This document shows positions 40,316 through 50,288 of a DNA stretch of 64,000 nucleotides, one piece after another. The stretch covers positions 1-64,000 of the forward strand of contig JAJQBR010000075.1 of assembly GCA_021203185.1 (NCBI GenBank), read 5' to 3'. A program made the translations under genes and the position numbers. Origin of the DNA: Clostridiales bacterium (GTDB taxonomy: Bacteria; Bacillota; Clostridia; Oscillospirales; Oscillospiraceae). Numbering within the stretch: position 1 is the stretch's first letter; each line of letters starts with the position of its first letter. Under the pieces are notes generated by a model, which was not told the origin of the DNA, did no database searches, and saw only the letters and a list, made by a program, of their open reading frames with translations.

Positions 40316-40356
40316 AACAGCAAGATTGCCGCAGCATCCGCTGCGGCAATGCTGTT
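40316..40356. repeat. Strong intergenic hairpin AACAGC-ATTGCCGCAGC/GCTGCGGCAAT-GCTGTT
   Basis: T-rich tail present only in minus-strand orientation (GCTGTTTTTAATT). Confidence 0.6.
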
Positions 40357-40430
40357 AACACAGACGACGGTGAGAGAGTGGAAATGGAGAAAACGAGAGA
40401 AATTTTGCGGCTTGGAACGCCGCGCAGCCG

Positions 40431-42701
40431 GTGACGCGGCGGTGGGCTTTCCTGGCCGGGGCGGCAATTGCCTGCCTGCTGGTCAGTCAGACCTACGCCT
40501 GGTGGCTGAGTTTCCCACTTGGATTGGTGGCGCTGTTCTACTTTTCCATTGAGCGACGGGCGTGGACAGGGAAGCGCTATAACTGGTTCGCCCTGGGTGT
40601 GTCCGTCCTGCTGCTGTGGTTTGGGCTTTATGGGATCTTCCGCGTCCGTCCCGCCCAGCGGCTGTGGAACCAGACGGGGACTTACACCGCTGTTGCCCTG
40701 GACTATCCAGGCGAGACAAGCTGGGGCAGTCAGTTAGATGTGGCGCTGCAAACGACCTCCGGCGCGAAGGTTCGCACCCGCATCTATACCAGCCTGGACT
40801 GCGCCGAGGTGAAGCCCGGCGACACGCTGGAACTCACGGCGACCATCATTTCCCCGCAGAAAGCCTACGCCGACGCACCCACCTACTACACCTCCCGGGG
40901 AATTTTTGCAGTCAGCAGCAAGGTGACGGAGCTGACGGTTACGCCCAACGAGAAAATTCCGCTCCGGTTTCTGCCGCAGGTTGCGGCGAAGGTCATGCAG
41001 GTGCGGGTGAAGGAGCTTTATTCCGGTGACGCGGGAGGGGTTTTGATGGCCCTCCTGACCGGAGAGCAGGACGAGCTTTCTGACTCCATCGGCGACCAGC
41101 TCAGCCGAACGGGGCTGCGCCATCTGGTGGCGGTGTCCGGCTTACACGTCTCGCTGCTCATCGGCGGGCTTCTGCTGTTGCCGGGAGACCGACGGCTCAA
41201 GTCGCTGCTGGCGGTTCCCGTGTTGCTGTTCTTCTGCCTGCTGACCGGGGCGGGGCCGTCTGTCGTGCGGGCCACGGTGATGGGACTTTCGGCGCTGTTG
41301 GCCCCTTTCTTCCGCCGGGACAGCGACGGTCCCTGGTCGCTGGGATTGGCGCTGCTCCTGCTGCTCTTTTGCAATCCCTTTTCCATCAACAGCGTGGGAT
41401 TGCAGTTGTCGTTTACCGCCGTGACAGGGATTTTCCTGGTGACACAGCGGCTGAACCGCTGGATGCTGGAGCGCGGCCCCATGCCAACCGGTAAAATCGG
41501 GAAAGGGGCCAAGCGCTGGGTCTGTGGCTGTGTCTCCGTCACGGCGGGGGCAACCGTGCTTACTCTGCCTATCAGCATTTACTACTTTGAGACCCTCCCT
41601 CTGGTGGCGCCGCTGGCAAATCTGCTGGTGCTGTGGTCAGTGGCGCTGCTGTTCGGCGGCGGATTGCTGACGCTGGGGGTATCCTTTTTGAGTTTGCCCC
41701 TGGCCCGGCTGCTGGCGCTGCCGGTGAAGGCCCTGTTCGCTTACTTCTTCGGCGTGGTAGACCTTCTCTCCCGGCTGCCTTATAGTTCCCTGACCAGCCA
41801 CACCGCCAGCTATTGCGTTTGGCTGGTTGCGGTGTACGCCGTTGTGCTGCTGCTGGCGCTTCATCCCAAATGGCGAAAGTGGGCGGGACAGTGCTGTGTT
41901 GGCCTTCTGGTGCTGCTGGCAGTGCTGATTGGGTTCAACCGTTTCAGCCTGACTGCCGGAGGACTAACCGTCCAGGTACTGGATGTGGGCCAGGGACAGA
42001 GCGTCCTGTTCCTCTCCCAGCAAGAGGCCGTAGCGGTGGATTGCGGCGGCGACGACGCGGGAAACGTCCTGGCGGACGCCCTGGGCGATGTGGGGGAAAG
42101 CGGGCTGGAACTGCTGATGCTGACCCATTTTGACAGCGACCACATAGACGGCGTAGAGCAGCTGTTGGAGCGGGTGACGGTGGAGGCCATTGCAGTCCCT
42201 GACATTGAGGACGACAGCGGCCACTGGGCGGAAGTTGAAGCGCTGGTGGAGGAATACCAGGTGGAACTGATGAAGGTAACTGAGGACACGACAGTTTCCT
42301 TTGGCTCTGCTGAGATTGAAATTTTCGCACCGGTGACCCAGGACGAGGATGATAACAACAGCGGTCTCTCCGCCCTGGTCTGGGATGAGAGCTTTGAAGT
42401 TCTCATAACCGGTGACATGGACAGCGAGACAGAACTGCTGCTGGCGGAGGAAAAGAACCTCTCCGCCGTGGACGTGCTGGTGGTGGGGCACCACGGCTCC
42501 AGGTACTCCACCGGCGAGACGTTTTTGAGCATCGTGCAGCCGGAGACGGCCATTATCTCCGTTGGGGCAAACAATTCCTACGGCCACCCCACTCAGGAGA
42601 CGCTGGACCGATTGGCTGCGGCTGGGTGTACCGTCTACCGCACCGATTTACAGGGGAACGTGACTGTATCCGCATCAACAACCGGCGGAGAGGAGGATTA
42701 G
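40431..42701 (+). CDS. comEC: ComEC/Rec2 DNA internalization protein
   Basis: Competence TM domain (GLRHLVAVSGLHVSLLIGGLLLL) and metallo-beta-lactamase-like domain (VLDVGQGQSVLFL, LTHFDSDHIDG, VGHHGSRYSTGETFL). Confidence 0.93.
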   Translation: MTRRWAFLAGAAIACLLVSQTYAWWLSFPLGLVALFYFSIERRAWTGKRYNWFALGVSVLLLWFGLYGIFRVRPAQRLWNQTGTYTAVALDYPGETSWGSQLDVALQTTSGAKVRTRIYTSLDCAEVKPGDTLELTATIISPQKAYADAPTYYTSRGIFAVSSKVTELTVTPNEKIPLRFLPQVAAKVMQVRVKELYSGDAGGVLMALLTGEQDELSDSIGDQLSRTGLRHLVAVSGLHVSLLIGGLLLLPGDRRLKSLLAVPVLLFFCLLTGAGPSVVRATVMGLSALLAPFFRRDSDGPWSLGLALLLLLFCNPFSINSVGLQLSFTAVTGIFLVTQRLNRWMLERGPMPTGKIGKGAKRWVCGCVSVTAGATVLTLPISIYYFETLPLVAPLANLLVLWSVALLFGGGLLTLGVSFLSLPLARLLALPVKALFAYFFGVVDLLSRLPYSSLTSHTASYCVWLVAVYAVVLLLALHPKWRKWAGQCCVGLLVLLAVLIGFNRFSLTAGGLTVQVLDVGQGQSVLFLSQQEAVAVDCGGDDAGNVLADALGDVGESGLELLMLTHFDSDHIDGVEQLLERVTVEAIAVPDIEDDSGHWAEVEALVEEYQVELMKVTEDTTVSFGSAEIEIFAPVTQDEDDNNSGLSALVWDESFEVLITGDMDSETELLLAEEKNLSAVDVLVVGHHGSRYSTGETFLSIVQPETAIISVGANNSYGHPTQETLDRLAAAGCTVYRTDLQGNVTVSASTTGGEED

Positions 42702-42702
42702 C

Positions 42703-43749
42703 ATGGCGGCAAAGAAAACCGGCCCGGATGCCGGGTTAGCTCAACTGAAAAAAGACCTTTCCGACGGAAATTTAGGGACCTGCTACCTCTTTTATGGGGA
42801 AGAAGACTACCTGCGGGACGACTATCTCAAAAAGATCCAAAAACAGCTCATTCCCCAGGGGATGGAGAGCTTTAACCTCCACATCTTCCAGGGAAAAGAT
42901 TTGGACCTGCGGGAACTGTCAGAGGCGGTGGACGCTTTCCCCATGATGAGCCAGAGGACGCTGATTCTGGTCTATGATTTTGACCTCTACAAAAACGAGA
43001 GCCGCAGAAACGCGCTGGAGGAGCTGCTTTCCGACCTGCCGGAGTATGTCTGTTTGATTTTTGTGTTCGACCAGTTGGAATACAAAACCGGGGGCAATAC
43101 CCGGCTGGGCAAACTGGTCAAAAAGACGGCTACGGCGGTTCAGTTCCAACCCCAGAGCCAGAGCGACTTGAACGCCTGGGTGCGCCGCCGGTTCAAAGCC
43201 TATGGCAAGGAAATCGACATGGGCATGGCGGAGTACCTGACTTTCCTCTGCGGGGGATTGATGACCGGCTTGCAGAGCGAAATCGACAAAATCGCCAACT
43301 ATGCCGCCGGGACGAACATCCAAAAGGCGGACATCGACACAGTGGCCGACCCGGTGCTGGACGCGCGGGTGTTCCAGATGACCGACGCGATCAGCGCCGG
43401 AAATTTCCGCCGGGCGGCAGAAATTCTATCTGACTTATATCTGATGCACACGGAACCCATTATGATTCTCTCTGTCCTGGGCCGCCAGATGCGGCAGCTG
43501 TGGTCGGCGCGGCTGGCGCTGGAGAACCGGAAGGGTCAGAACGCGCTGGCGGCGCTATGGGACATCCGCAGCGACTGGCAGGCCCGGAAACTGATGAACG
43601 CCGCCCGGCAATTCGACTTGGGCTGGTGCCGCCGGGCGGTGACCCTCTGCGCGGAGACCGACCTTGCCATGAAGTCCAGCGGCCTGGACAATGAGGAACT
43701 GCTGACCGAACTGCTGCTCCGGCTGGCGAACGGGGGTTCAAAATGCTAA
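42703..43749 (+). CDS. holA: DNA polymerase III subunit delta
   Basis: CYLFYGEEDYLRDDYLKKIQKQLIPQGMESFNLHIFQGKDLD. Confidence 0.93.
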   Translation: MAAKKTGPDAGLAQLKKDLSDGNLGTCYLFYGEEDYLRDDYLKKIQKQLIPQGMESFNLHIFQGKDLDLRELSEAVDAFPMMSQRTLILVYDFDLYKNESRRNALEELLSDLPEYVCLIFVFDQLEYKTGGNTRLGKLVKKTATAVQFQPQSQSDLNAWVRRRFKAYGKEIDMGMAEYLTFLCGGLMTGLQSEIDKIANYAAGTNIQKADIDTVADPVLDARVFQMTDAISAGNFRRAAEILSDLYLMHTEPIMILSVLGRQMRQLWSARLALENRKGQNALAALWDIRSDWQARKLMNAARQFDLGWCRRAVTLCAETDLAMKSSGLDNEELLTELLLRLANGGSKC

Positions 43750-44345
43750 AGCTGAAAGAAGCTATAGTGGTTGAAGGCCGTTATGACAAAAATACCCTTT
43801 CCCAACTGGTGGACACTCTGATTCTGACCACGGACGGGTTCCAAATCTTTCACCGGAAGGAGCAGGAAGCCCTCCTGCGGCGGGTGGCCGCCCATCGGGG
43901 GCTTATCATCCTGACCGACAGCGATGGGGCGGGGTTTCTCATTCGGAACCACTTGAAAAGCATCCTCCCGCCGGAGCAGGTAAAGCAGTGTTATATTCCT
44001 GACGTGTACGGCAAGGAAAAGCGCAAAAAGGCCCCCGGCAAGGAAGGCAAGCTGGGGGTGGAGGGAATGTCTCCCGCCGTGCTGGAGACAGCGCTGCGCA
44101 GTTGTGGAGCCACGATTTTGGGAGAGACCGCTCCTGACCAGACCGCCGGGCGGGAAATCACCAAGCTGGACCTGTATCAGGTGGGACTTTCCGGCGGAGC
44201 GGGCAGCGCCCAGCGGCGGAAAGTTCTGCTGCGGACGCTGGATTTGCCGGAACATCTGACCGCGAATGCCCTCGTGCCGGTGCTGAACACGCTGTTGACC
44301 TACGAGGAGTTTTTGGCGATAGTGGAACAAATCGAAACCATTTGA
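43743..44345 (+). CDS. rnmV: RNase M5-like TOPRIM protein
   Basis: KEAIVVEGRYDKNTLSQLVDTLILTTDGFQIF; IILTDSDGAGFLIRNHLKSILP. Confidence 0.85.
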   Translation: MLKLKEAIVVEGRYDKNTLSQLVDTLILTTDGFQIFHRKEQEALLRRVAAHRGLIILTDSDGAGFLIRNHLKSILPPEQVKQCYIPDVYGKEKRKKAPGKEGKLGVEGMSPAVLETALRSCGATILGETAPDQTAGREITKLDLYQVGLSGGAGSAQRRKVLLRTLDLPEHLTANALVPVLNTLLTYEEFLAIVEQIETI

Positions 44346-44394
44346 GCTTTCTATGTCGAACCTGCGGCGACATAAAAAGTTTACAACTCGTTTT

Positions 44395-44436
44395 AATAGC
44401 GCGCTATTGACTTTTTGCAGAGTGCCGCCCTATAAT
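44395..44436 (+). promoter_or_regulatory. marR promoter TTGACT-N18-TATAAT with 14-bp palindrome AATAGCGCGCTATT overlapping the -35
   Basis: Palindrome 44395-44408; -35 at 44407-44412; -10 at 44431-44436. Confidence 0.65.
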
Positions 44437-44503
44437 AATGTCTGCGTAATGGAGGATGGTCAGATACCAAAAAACATCTTTTATGTGAAACGAGGTGAAT
44501 GGG

Positions 44504-44950
44504 ATGAGTGCCAAACCGGACGTTGCGGAGTTGCCGCCGGACAGCGGGTTCCTGCTAAAAAAAATTGACGAAGCCCTGAAAAAGCGGGCAGACCAGAGTT
44601 TGCGGGAGCTGGATCTGACCATCACCCAGAGCCATATTTTGCGTGTGCTGGACAGCCAGGAGAACGGAACCTGCACATTGAAGGAACTGGAACGCTTTTT
44701 TTGTGTGGCGCAGCCCACCATCGCCGGAACAGTCTCCCGCCTGGAGAAAAAGGGATATGTGGAGGCCCTGGCCGACGAATCAGACCGGCGGGTCAAGGTC
44801 GTTCGCCTGACGGAGCTGGGAAAGCGTCAGAATCGGCTGAGCCGGGAAAAAGTGCAGGAGACAGAATGGCAGATGACGGCCGGTATGACCGAGGAGGAGC
44901 AGAGAGAGTTGAAGCGTCTGCTGCAAATGGTCTACGAAAATATTCGGTAG
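44504..44950 (+). CDS. MarR family transcriptional regulator
   Basis: LDLTITQSHILRVLDSQENGTCTLKELERFFCVAQPTIAGTVSRLEKKGYVEALADESDRRVKVVRLTELGK; ATG 44504. Confidence 0.93.
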   Translation: MSAKPDVAELPPDSGFLLKKIDEALKKRADQSLRELDLTITQSHILRVLDSQENGTCTLKELERFFCVAQPTIAGTVSRLEKKGYVEALADESDRRVKVVRLTELGKRQNRLSREKVQETEWQMTAGMTEEEQRELKRLLQMVYENIR

Positions 44951-44975
44951 CGGCGCAATTCATCGTCTCTGTCGA

Positions 44976-45004
44976 TTGACAGAATCAAAACGATTCTTTA
45001 TAAT
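44976..45004 (+). promoter_or_regulatory. Consensus promoter TTGACA-N17-TATAAT of the ABC exporter, with IR AGAATC-N5-GATTCT in its spacer
   Basis: -35 at 44976-44981, -10 at 44999-45004, IR 44981-44997. Confidence 0.75.
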
Positions 45005-45048
45005 GTTCTTTATGGAAGCAAAAAACAAACTGAGGAGGTATATCCACT

Positions 45049-46800
45049 ATGCTCAAAACCCTTGGCGCGCACCTGGGCGAGTACAAGCGGCCATCCATTC
45101 TGACGCCGCTTTGTATGCTGCTGGAGGTACTCATGGAAACCGTCATCCCCTTGTTGATGGCCTCCATTGTTGACAACGGCATTGAGGCGGGGGACATCAC
45201 CCATGTATACCAAATGGGCGGCTGGATGATTCTCTGCGCCCTGGTCGGGCTGCTGGGCGGTGTGCTGGGCGGCAAGTTTGGCGCTCAGGCATCCGCCGGA
45301 CTGGCCCGGAACCTGCGGGAGGCTATGTTCACCAACATCCAGCGTTTCTCTTTTGCCAACATCGACAAGTATTCCACTGCCGGACTGGTGACCCGGCTGA
45401 CCACCGACGTGACCAACGTCCAGAACTCCTACCAGATGATTCTGCGGATGTGTACCCGCGCCCCGGCATCGCTGATTTGCGCCATGGCGATGGCATTCTT
45501 CATCAACGCGCGGCTGGCCAGCATCTACCTGGTAGCGGTCGTCGTCCTGGGCGCGCTGCTGGTTTTCATCTCCACCCGCGCCATGAAGTATTTCAGCCAA
45601 GTCTTTAAGAAGTACGACGACCTGAACGCCTCTGTGCAGGAGAACGTCTCCGCCATCCGGGTGGTCAAAGCCTACGTCCGGGAGGACTATGAGACCTCCA
45701 AGTTCACCAAAGCCAGCCAGAACCTCTACCGGATGTTCATCAAGGCGGAGGGCATCGTGGCCTGGAACACCCCGCTGATGATGGCCACCGTTTACACCTG
45801 TATCCTGCTGCTGAGCTGGATCGGCGCAAGGATGATTGTGGTGGGCAACCTGACCACCGGCGAGCTGATGAGCCTGCTGACCTACTGCATGAACATCCTG
45901 ATGAGCCTAATGATGCTGTCTATGGTTTTTGTAATGATTACCATGTCTGTGGCTGCGGCCCGGCGTATCTGCGAGGTGCTGGAGGAGGAACCCACGCTGG
46001 TCAACCCGGAGCAGCCCGTCATGGAAGTGCCGGACGGTTCCATCGACTTCAACCATGTGAACTTCGCCTATAAAGAGGACGGCAACCTGGTTCTGAGCGA
46101 CATCGACCTGCACATTAAGTCCGGCGAGACCATCGGCGTCATCGGCGGCACCGGCAGCGCCAAGACCAGCCTGGTGAACCTGATTTCCCGGTTGTACGAC
46201 GTGCGGGACGGCAGCGTCTCTGTGGGCGGCCTGGATGTGCGGCAGTACGACATGGAGGTCCTGCGAAATCAGGTCTCCGTGGTGCTGCAAAAGAACGTCC
46301 TCTTCTCCGGCACCATCCTGGATAACCTGCGCTGGGGCAAGGAGGACGCCACCGAGGAGGAGTGCATCGAAGCCTGCCAGTTGGCCTGCGCCGATGAGTT
46401 CATCGAGCGGATGCCCGACCGATACAACACCTACATTGAGCAGGGCGGCAGCAATGTCTCCGGCGGTCAGAAGCAGCGGCTGTGCATTGCCCGCGCTCTT
46501 TTAAAGCACCCCAAGGTGCTGGTGCTGGACGACTCCACCAGCGCCGTGGACACCGCCACCGACGCGAAAATCCGCAAGGCTCTGGCCGAGTTCATTCCTG
46601 AGACCACGAAAATTATCATTGCCCAGCGTATTTCCAGCGTCCAGAACGCGGATCGCATCCTGGTGATGGAAGACGGCAAAGTAAACGGCTTCGGCACCCA
46701 CGAGGAGCTGCTGGCCACCAACAAGATTTACCGCGAGGTCTACGAAGGCCAGACCCAGGGCGGCGGCGACTTCGACCATGCGACAGGAGGTGAGCAGTAA
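45049..46800 (+). CDS. ABC transporter ATP-binding/permease subunit 1
   Basis: Walker A IGGTGSAKTS (GSAKT instead of GSGKT), NVSGGQKQRLCIARALLKHPKVLVLDDSTSAVD. Confidence 0.95.
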   Translation: MLKTLGAHLGEYKRPSILTPLCMLLEVLMETVIPLLMASIVDNGIEAGDITHVYQMGGWMILCALVGLLGGVLGGKFGAQASAGLARNLREAMFTNIQRFSFANIDKYSTAGLVTRLTTDVTNVQNSYQMILRMCTRAPASLICAMAMAFFINARLASIYLVAVVVLGALLVFISTRAMKYFSQVFKKYDDLNASVQENVSAIRVVKAYVREDYETSKFTKASQNLYRMFIKAEGIVAWNTPLMMATVYTCILLLSWIGARMIVVGNLTTGELMSLLTYCMNILMSLMMLSMVFVMITMSVAAARRICEVLEEEPTLVNPEQPVMEVPDGSIDFNHVNFAYKEDGNLVLSDIDLHIKSGETIGVIGGTGSAKTSLVNLISRLYDVRDGSVSVGGLDVRQYDMEVLRNQVSVVLQKNVLFSGTILDNLRWGKEDATEEECIEACQLACADEFIERMPDRYNTYIEQGGSNVSGGQKQRLCIARALLKHPKVLVLDDSTSAVDTATDAKIRKALAEFIPETTKIIIAQRISSVQNADRILVMEDGKVNGFGTHEELLATNKIYREVYEGQTQGGGDFDHATGGEQ

Positions 46801-48716
46801 TGCCCGGACCCAACGGAGGAGGAAGAGGCCCTCAGGCTCACGGTCCTCGACCCAAGATCAACAACCCCATGAAACTGCTGTTTCGTCTGCTGGCGTACAT
46901 CATGAAGAGCTACGCCCTGGCCTGGATTGTGGTGGTCATTTGTATCGTGACCACGGTGCTGTCCACTGTGCAGGGTACGCTGTTCATGCAGACCCTGATC
47001 GACGACTATATCACCCCGCTGCTGACCCAGCCCGATCCCGATTTCAGCGGACTGGCCGCAGCCATCACTCGTGTTGCGATTTTCTACGTCTGCGGTGTGC
47101 TGGCGTCTCTGGTTCAGAGTCGAGTGATGATTTATATCAGCCAGGGGACCCAGAAAAAGTTGCGCGACGATGTGTTCTCCCACATGGAGACCCTGCCCAT
47201 CAAGTATTTTGACACCCACGCCCATGGCGACATCATGTCCATCTACACCAACGACATCGACACCATGCGGCAGATGATTTCCCAGTCCATCCCTCAGTTG
47301 CTGAACAGCGTCATCACCATTGTGGCCGTGCTGATTTCCATGATTCGGATGTCGCTGCCGCTGACCCTGCTGTCCCTGGTGGTGGTGTGCGGTATGCTGC
47401 TGGTCACCAGGAGCCTGGCCGGACAGTCCAGCCGGTACTATGTGGCCCAACAGAGGGACATCGGCAATGTGAACGGCTACATCGAGGAGATGATGGAGGG
47501 CCAGAAGGTGGTTAAGGTCTTCTGCCACGAGGAAAAGACCCTGGAGGAGTTCAAAAAGCGCAACGACCAGCTGTTTGACAGCGCCTACAACGCCAACCAG
47601 TTCGCCAACTTCCTGGGACCCATCAACTCTCAGCTCGGCAACCTGAACTACGTACTCTGCGCAGTGGTGGGCGGCCTGCTGGCCATCAACGGCTTCGGCA
47701 ACTTCACCCTGGGTCGCCTGGCCTCTTTCCTGACCCTGAACAAGAGCCTGATGCAGCCCATCAACCAGATTTCTCAGCAGTTCAACTTCATCATTATGGC
47801 TCTGGCCGGCGCGGATCGTATCTTTGCCCTGCTGGACGAGGAGCCAGAGGTGGACGACGGCTACTGCGAGTTGGTCAACGTGGTCAAAGCCGGCGGCACT
47901 CTGCTGGAAAGCCCCACCCGCACCGGTGTCTGGGGCTGGAAGCACCCTCACCGTCAGGAGGGCAACACCTCTATCACCGAACTGACCGGCGACATCGTCA
48001 TGGACGATGTGGACTTTGGCTACACCGACGACAAGATGGTGCTGCATAACATCAAGCTCTACGCCACGCCCGGCCAGAAAATCGCCTTTGTCGGCTCCAC
48101 TGGCGCAGGCAAGACCACCATCACCAACCTGATTAACCGCTTCTACGACATTCAGGACGGCAAGATTCGCTATGACGGCATCAATATCACCAAAATCAAG
48201 AAGCCGGATCTGCGGCGATCCCTGGGCATCGTCCTTCAGGACACCCACCTCTTCACCGGCACCGTCATGGAGAACATCCGCTATGGCAAACTGGACGCCA
48301 CCGACGAGGACTGCATTGCGGCCGCAAAGCTGGCCAATGCCGACGCTTTCATCCTCCACCTGCCAGAGGGCTACAACACCATGCTCACGGGCGACGGCGC
48401 AAACCTGTCTCAGGGCCAGCGGCAGCTGCTGGCTATCGCCAGAGCTGCGGTGGCCGACCCGCCGGTGCTGATTCTGGACGAGGCCACCAGCTCCATCGAC
48501 ACCCGTACCGAGCAGCTGGTGCAGGACGGCATGGATAAGCTGATGAACGGGCGCACCACCTTCGTCATTGCACACCGGCTGTCCACCGTCCGCAACTCCG
48601 ACTGTATTATGGTGCTGGAGCAGGGCCGCATCATCGAACGTGGCACCCATGACCAGCTCATCTCCGAGAAGGGCAAGTATTATCAGCTCTACACCGGCAA
48701 CGCCATCAACAGCTAA
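46800..48716 (+). CDS. ABC transporter ATP-binding/permease subunit 2
   Basis: FVGSTGAGKTTITNLINRFYD, NLSQGQRQLLAIARAAVADPPVLILDEATSSID. Confidence 0.96.
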   Translation: MPGPNGGGRGPQAHGPRPKINNPMKLLFRLLAYIMKSYALAWIVVVICIVTTVLSTVQGTLFMQTLIDDYITPLLTQPDPDFSGLAAAITRVAIFYVCGVLASLVQSRVMIYISQGTQKKLRDDVFSHMETLPIKYFDTHAHGDIMSIYTNDIDTMRQMISQSIPQLLNSVITIVAVLISMIRMSLPLTLLSLVVVCGMLLVTRSLAGQSSRYYVAQQRDIGNVNGYIEEMMEGQKVVKVFCHEEKTLEEFKKRNDQLFDSAYNANQFANFLGPINSQLGNLNYVLCAVVGGLLAINGFGNFTLGRLASFLTLNKSLMQPINQISQQFNFIIMALAGADRIFALLDEEPEVDDGYCELVNVVKAGGTLLESPTRTGVWGWKHPHRQEGNTSITELTGDIVMDDVDFGYTDDKMVLHNIKLYATPGQKIAFVGSTGAGKTTITNLINRFYDIQDGKIRYDGINITKIKKPDLRRSLGIVLQDTHLFTGTVMENIRYGKLDATDEDCIAAAKLANADAFILHLPEGYNTMLTGDGANLSQGQRQLLAIARAAVADPPVLILDEATSSIDTRTEQLVQDGMDKLMNGRTTFVIAHRLSTVRNSDCIMVLEQGRIIERGTHDQLISEKGKYYQLYTGNAINS

Positions 48717-48730
48717 CAGATTACACCAAA

Positions 48731-48770
48731 AGCAGCCTGTTCCGCCGTTTTCCGGAACGGGCTGCTTTGT
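48731..48770 (+). terminator. Terminator-like hairpin after the ABC genes
   Basis: AGCAGCCTGTTCCG/CGGAACGGGCTGCT then TTGT. Confidence 0.6.
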
Positions 48771-48803
48771 CAGGCAAAAAACCGAAGAGGGGAGAGGGAG
48801 CAT

Positions 48804-50192
48804 ATGAAAAAAGAAGCGAACCAGACCAGTCAATCCGCCAGCCGCGACCTGGGCAGCGGCAGCGTCGGCGGCCTGCTGGCGCAGCTGGCCATCCCGGCGG
48901 TGGTGGCGCAGGTCATCAACCTGCTCTATAACATCGTGGACCGCATTTACATCGGTCACATTCCAGAGGTGGGAGCCACCGCCCTGACGGGCGTGGGCCT
49001 GTTCACCGCCATTTTGATGCTGCTCAACGCCTTTGCAATGCTGGCCGGGTCGGGCGGCGCGCCTCGCGCAGCCATCGCCATGGGCACCAAAAAGAACGAT
49101 GCGGCGGAGAAAATCATGGGCAACTGCTTTACGCTGCTGCTGTGCATGGCGGTAATACTGACCGCGGTGTTCTACGCCGCCGCGCCTACGCTGCTGCGGC
49201 TGTTTGGGGCCAGCGACGCCACACTGCCCTATGCCGTGTCCTATGCCCACATCTACATTTTGGGGTCGATTTTCGTCCTTATCGTCCTGGGCATGAACCC
49301 CTTCATCACCACCCAGGGCTTCTCCCGTGTCAGTATGCTGACCACAGTTATCGGGGCAGTCATCAATATCATCCTGGATCCCATTCTCATCTTCGGGCTG
49401 GGACTGGGGGTGCGGGGCGCCGCCATTGCCACGGTGTTCAGTCAGGCGGTGAGCGCGGTGTGGATTTTGCGCTTCCTGACCGGGAAAAAGACCATCCTGC
49501 ACCTGCGGCGGGAGAACCTGCGGCTGGAGGGGAATGTTGTTCTGCCCTGCCTGGCCCTGGGCATTTCCAGCTTCGTCATGCTCAGCACTGAGGGCCTGCT
49601 GTCCATCAGCTTTACCTCCAGCCTGTCCCGCTACGGCGGCGACCTGGCCGTGGGCGCTATGACCATCATCACCAGCGTCAGCCAAATGGCGGTGCTGCCC
49701 ATCCAGGGCATCTGTCAGGGCGGGCAGCCCATTATGAGCTTCAACTTCGGTGCAAAGAAGGAGCAGCGGGTCCGGCAGACCTTCAAGCTGCAACTGACCG
49801 CCTGCGCGGTCTACGCCACCGTTTTCTGGGCGCTGCTGATGCTGGTTCCCCAGGTGTTCGCTTCCGCCTTTACTGCCAACGCGGAGCTGGTGTCGTATAC
49901 CGCTTGGGCGCTGCGCATTTATGCGGCGGGTATTTTCGCCTTGGGCTTCCAGATGGCCTGCCAGCAGAGCTTTATGGCCCTGGGACAAGCGCGAACCAGC
50001 CTGTTGATGGCCTGTCTGCGCAAGTTGATTTTGCTGATTCCGCTGATTTTCATTTTGCCTCACATCTTCACGGGCAATCAGGTCATGGCGGTGTTCCTGG
50101 CGGAACCGGTCAGCGATGTTCTGGCCGCCGCCGTCACCGTGACCACCTTCCTGTTGAGCTTCAACAAAATCCTAGAAAAGGGCGCAGCATAA
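48804..50192 (+). CDS. MATE family efflux transporter
   Basis: LAIPAVVAQVINLLYNIVDRIYIGHIPEVGATALTGVGL; PIQGICQGGQPIMSFNFGAKKEQRVRQTF. Confidence 0.95.
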   Translation: MKKEANQTSQSASRDLGSGSVGGLLAQLAIPAVVAQVINLLYNIVDRIYIGHIPEVGATALTGVGLFTAILMLLNAFAMLAGSGGAPRAAIAMGTKKNDAAEKIMGNCFTLLLCMAVILTAVFYAAAPTLLRLFGASDATLPYAVSYAHIYILGSIFVLIVLGMNPFITTQGFSRVSMLTTVIGAVINIILDPILIFGLGLGVRGAAIATVFSQAVSAVWILRFLTGKKTILHLRRENLRLEGNVVLPCLALGISSFVMLSTEGLLSISFTSSLSRYGGDLAVGAMTIITSVSQMAVLPIQGICQGGQPIMSFNFGAKKEQRVRQTFKLQLTACAVYATVFWALLMLVPQVFASAFTANAELVSYTAWALRIYAAGIFALGFQMACQQSFMALGQARTSLLMACLRKLILLIPLIFILPHIFTGNQVMAVFLAEPVSDVLAAAVTVTTFLLSFNKILEKGAA

Positions 50193-50288
50193 AAAACCGT
50201 TGCGTTCGCGCTTTCCTTTTTGCCCGACTTGTGGTATCCTATCCTCAAGGTGATTTTCCAACCGGGACGGGCATAAGATACAGCGGTG

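Noticed and set aside
43743-44345. Possible topoisomerase or primase-like TOPRIM gene
   Set aside because: Size and N-terminal motif (EAIVVEGRYDKNTL) fit RNase M5-like proteins better.
46740-50063. 1107-aa minus-strand ORF opposite the ABC and MATE genes
   Set aside because: Antisense to three strongly supported genes; H/Q/G/R-rich composition typical of GC-rich antisense frames; no recognisable domain.
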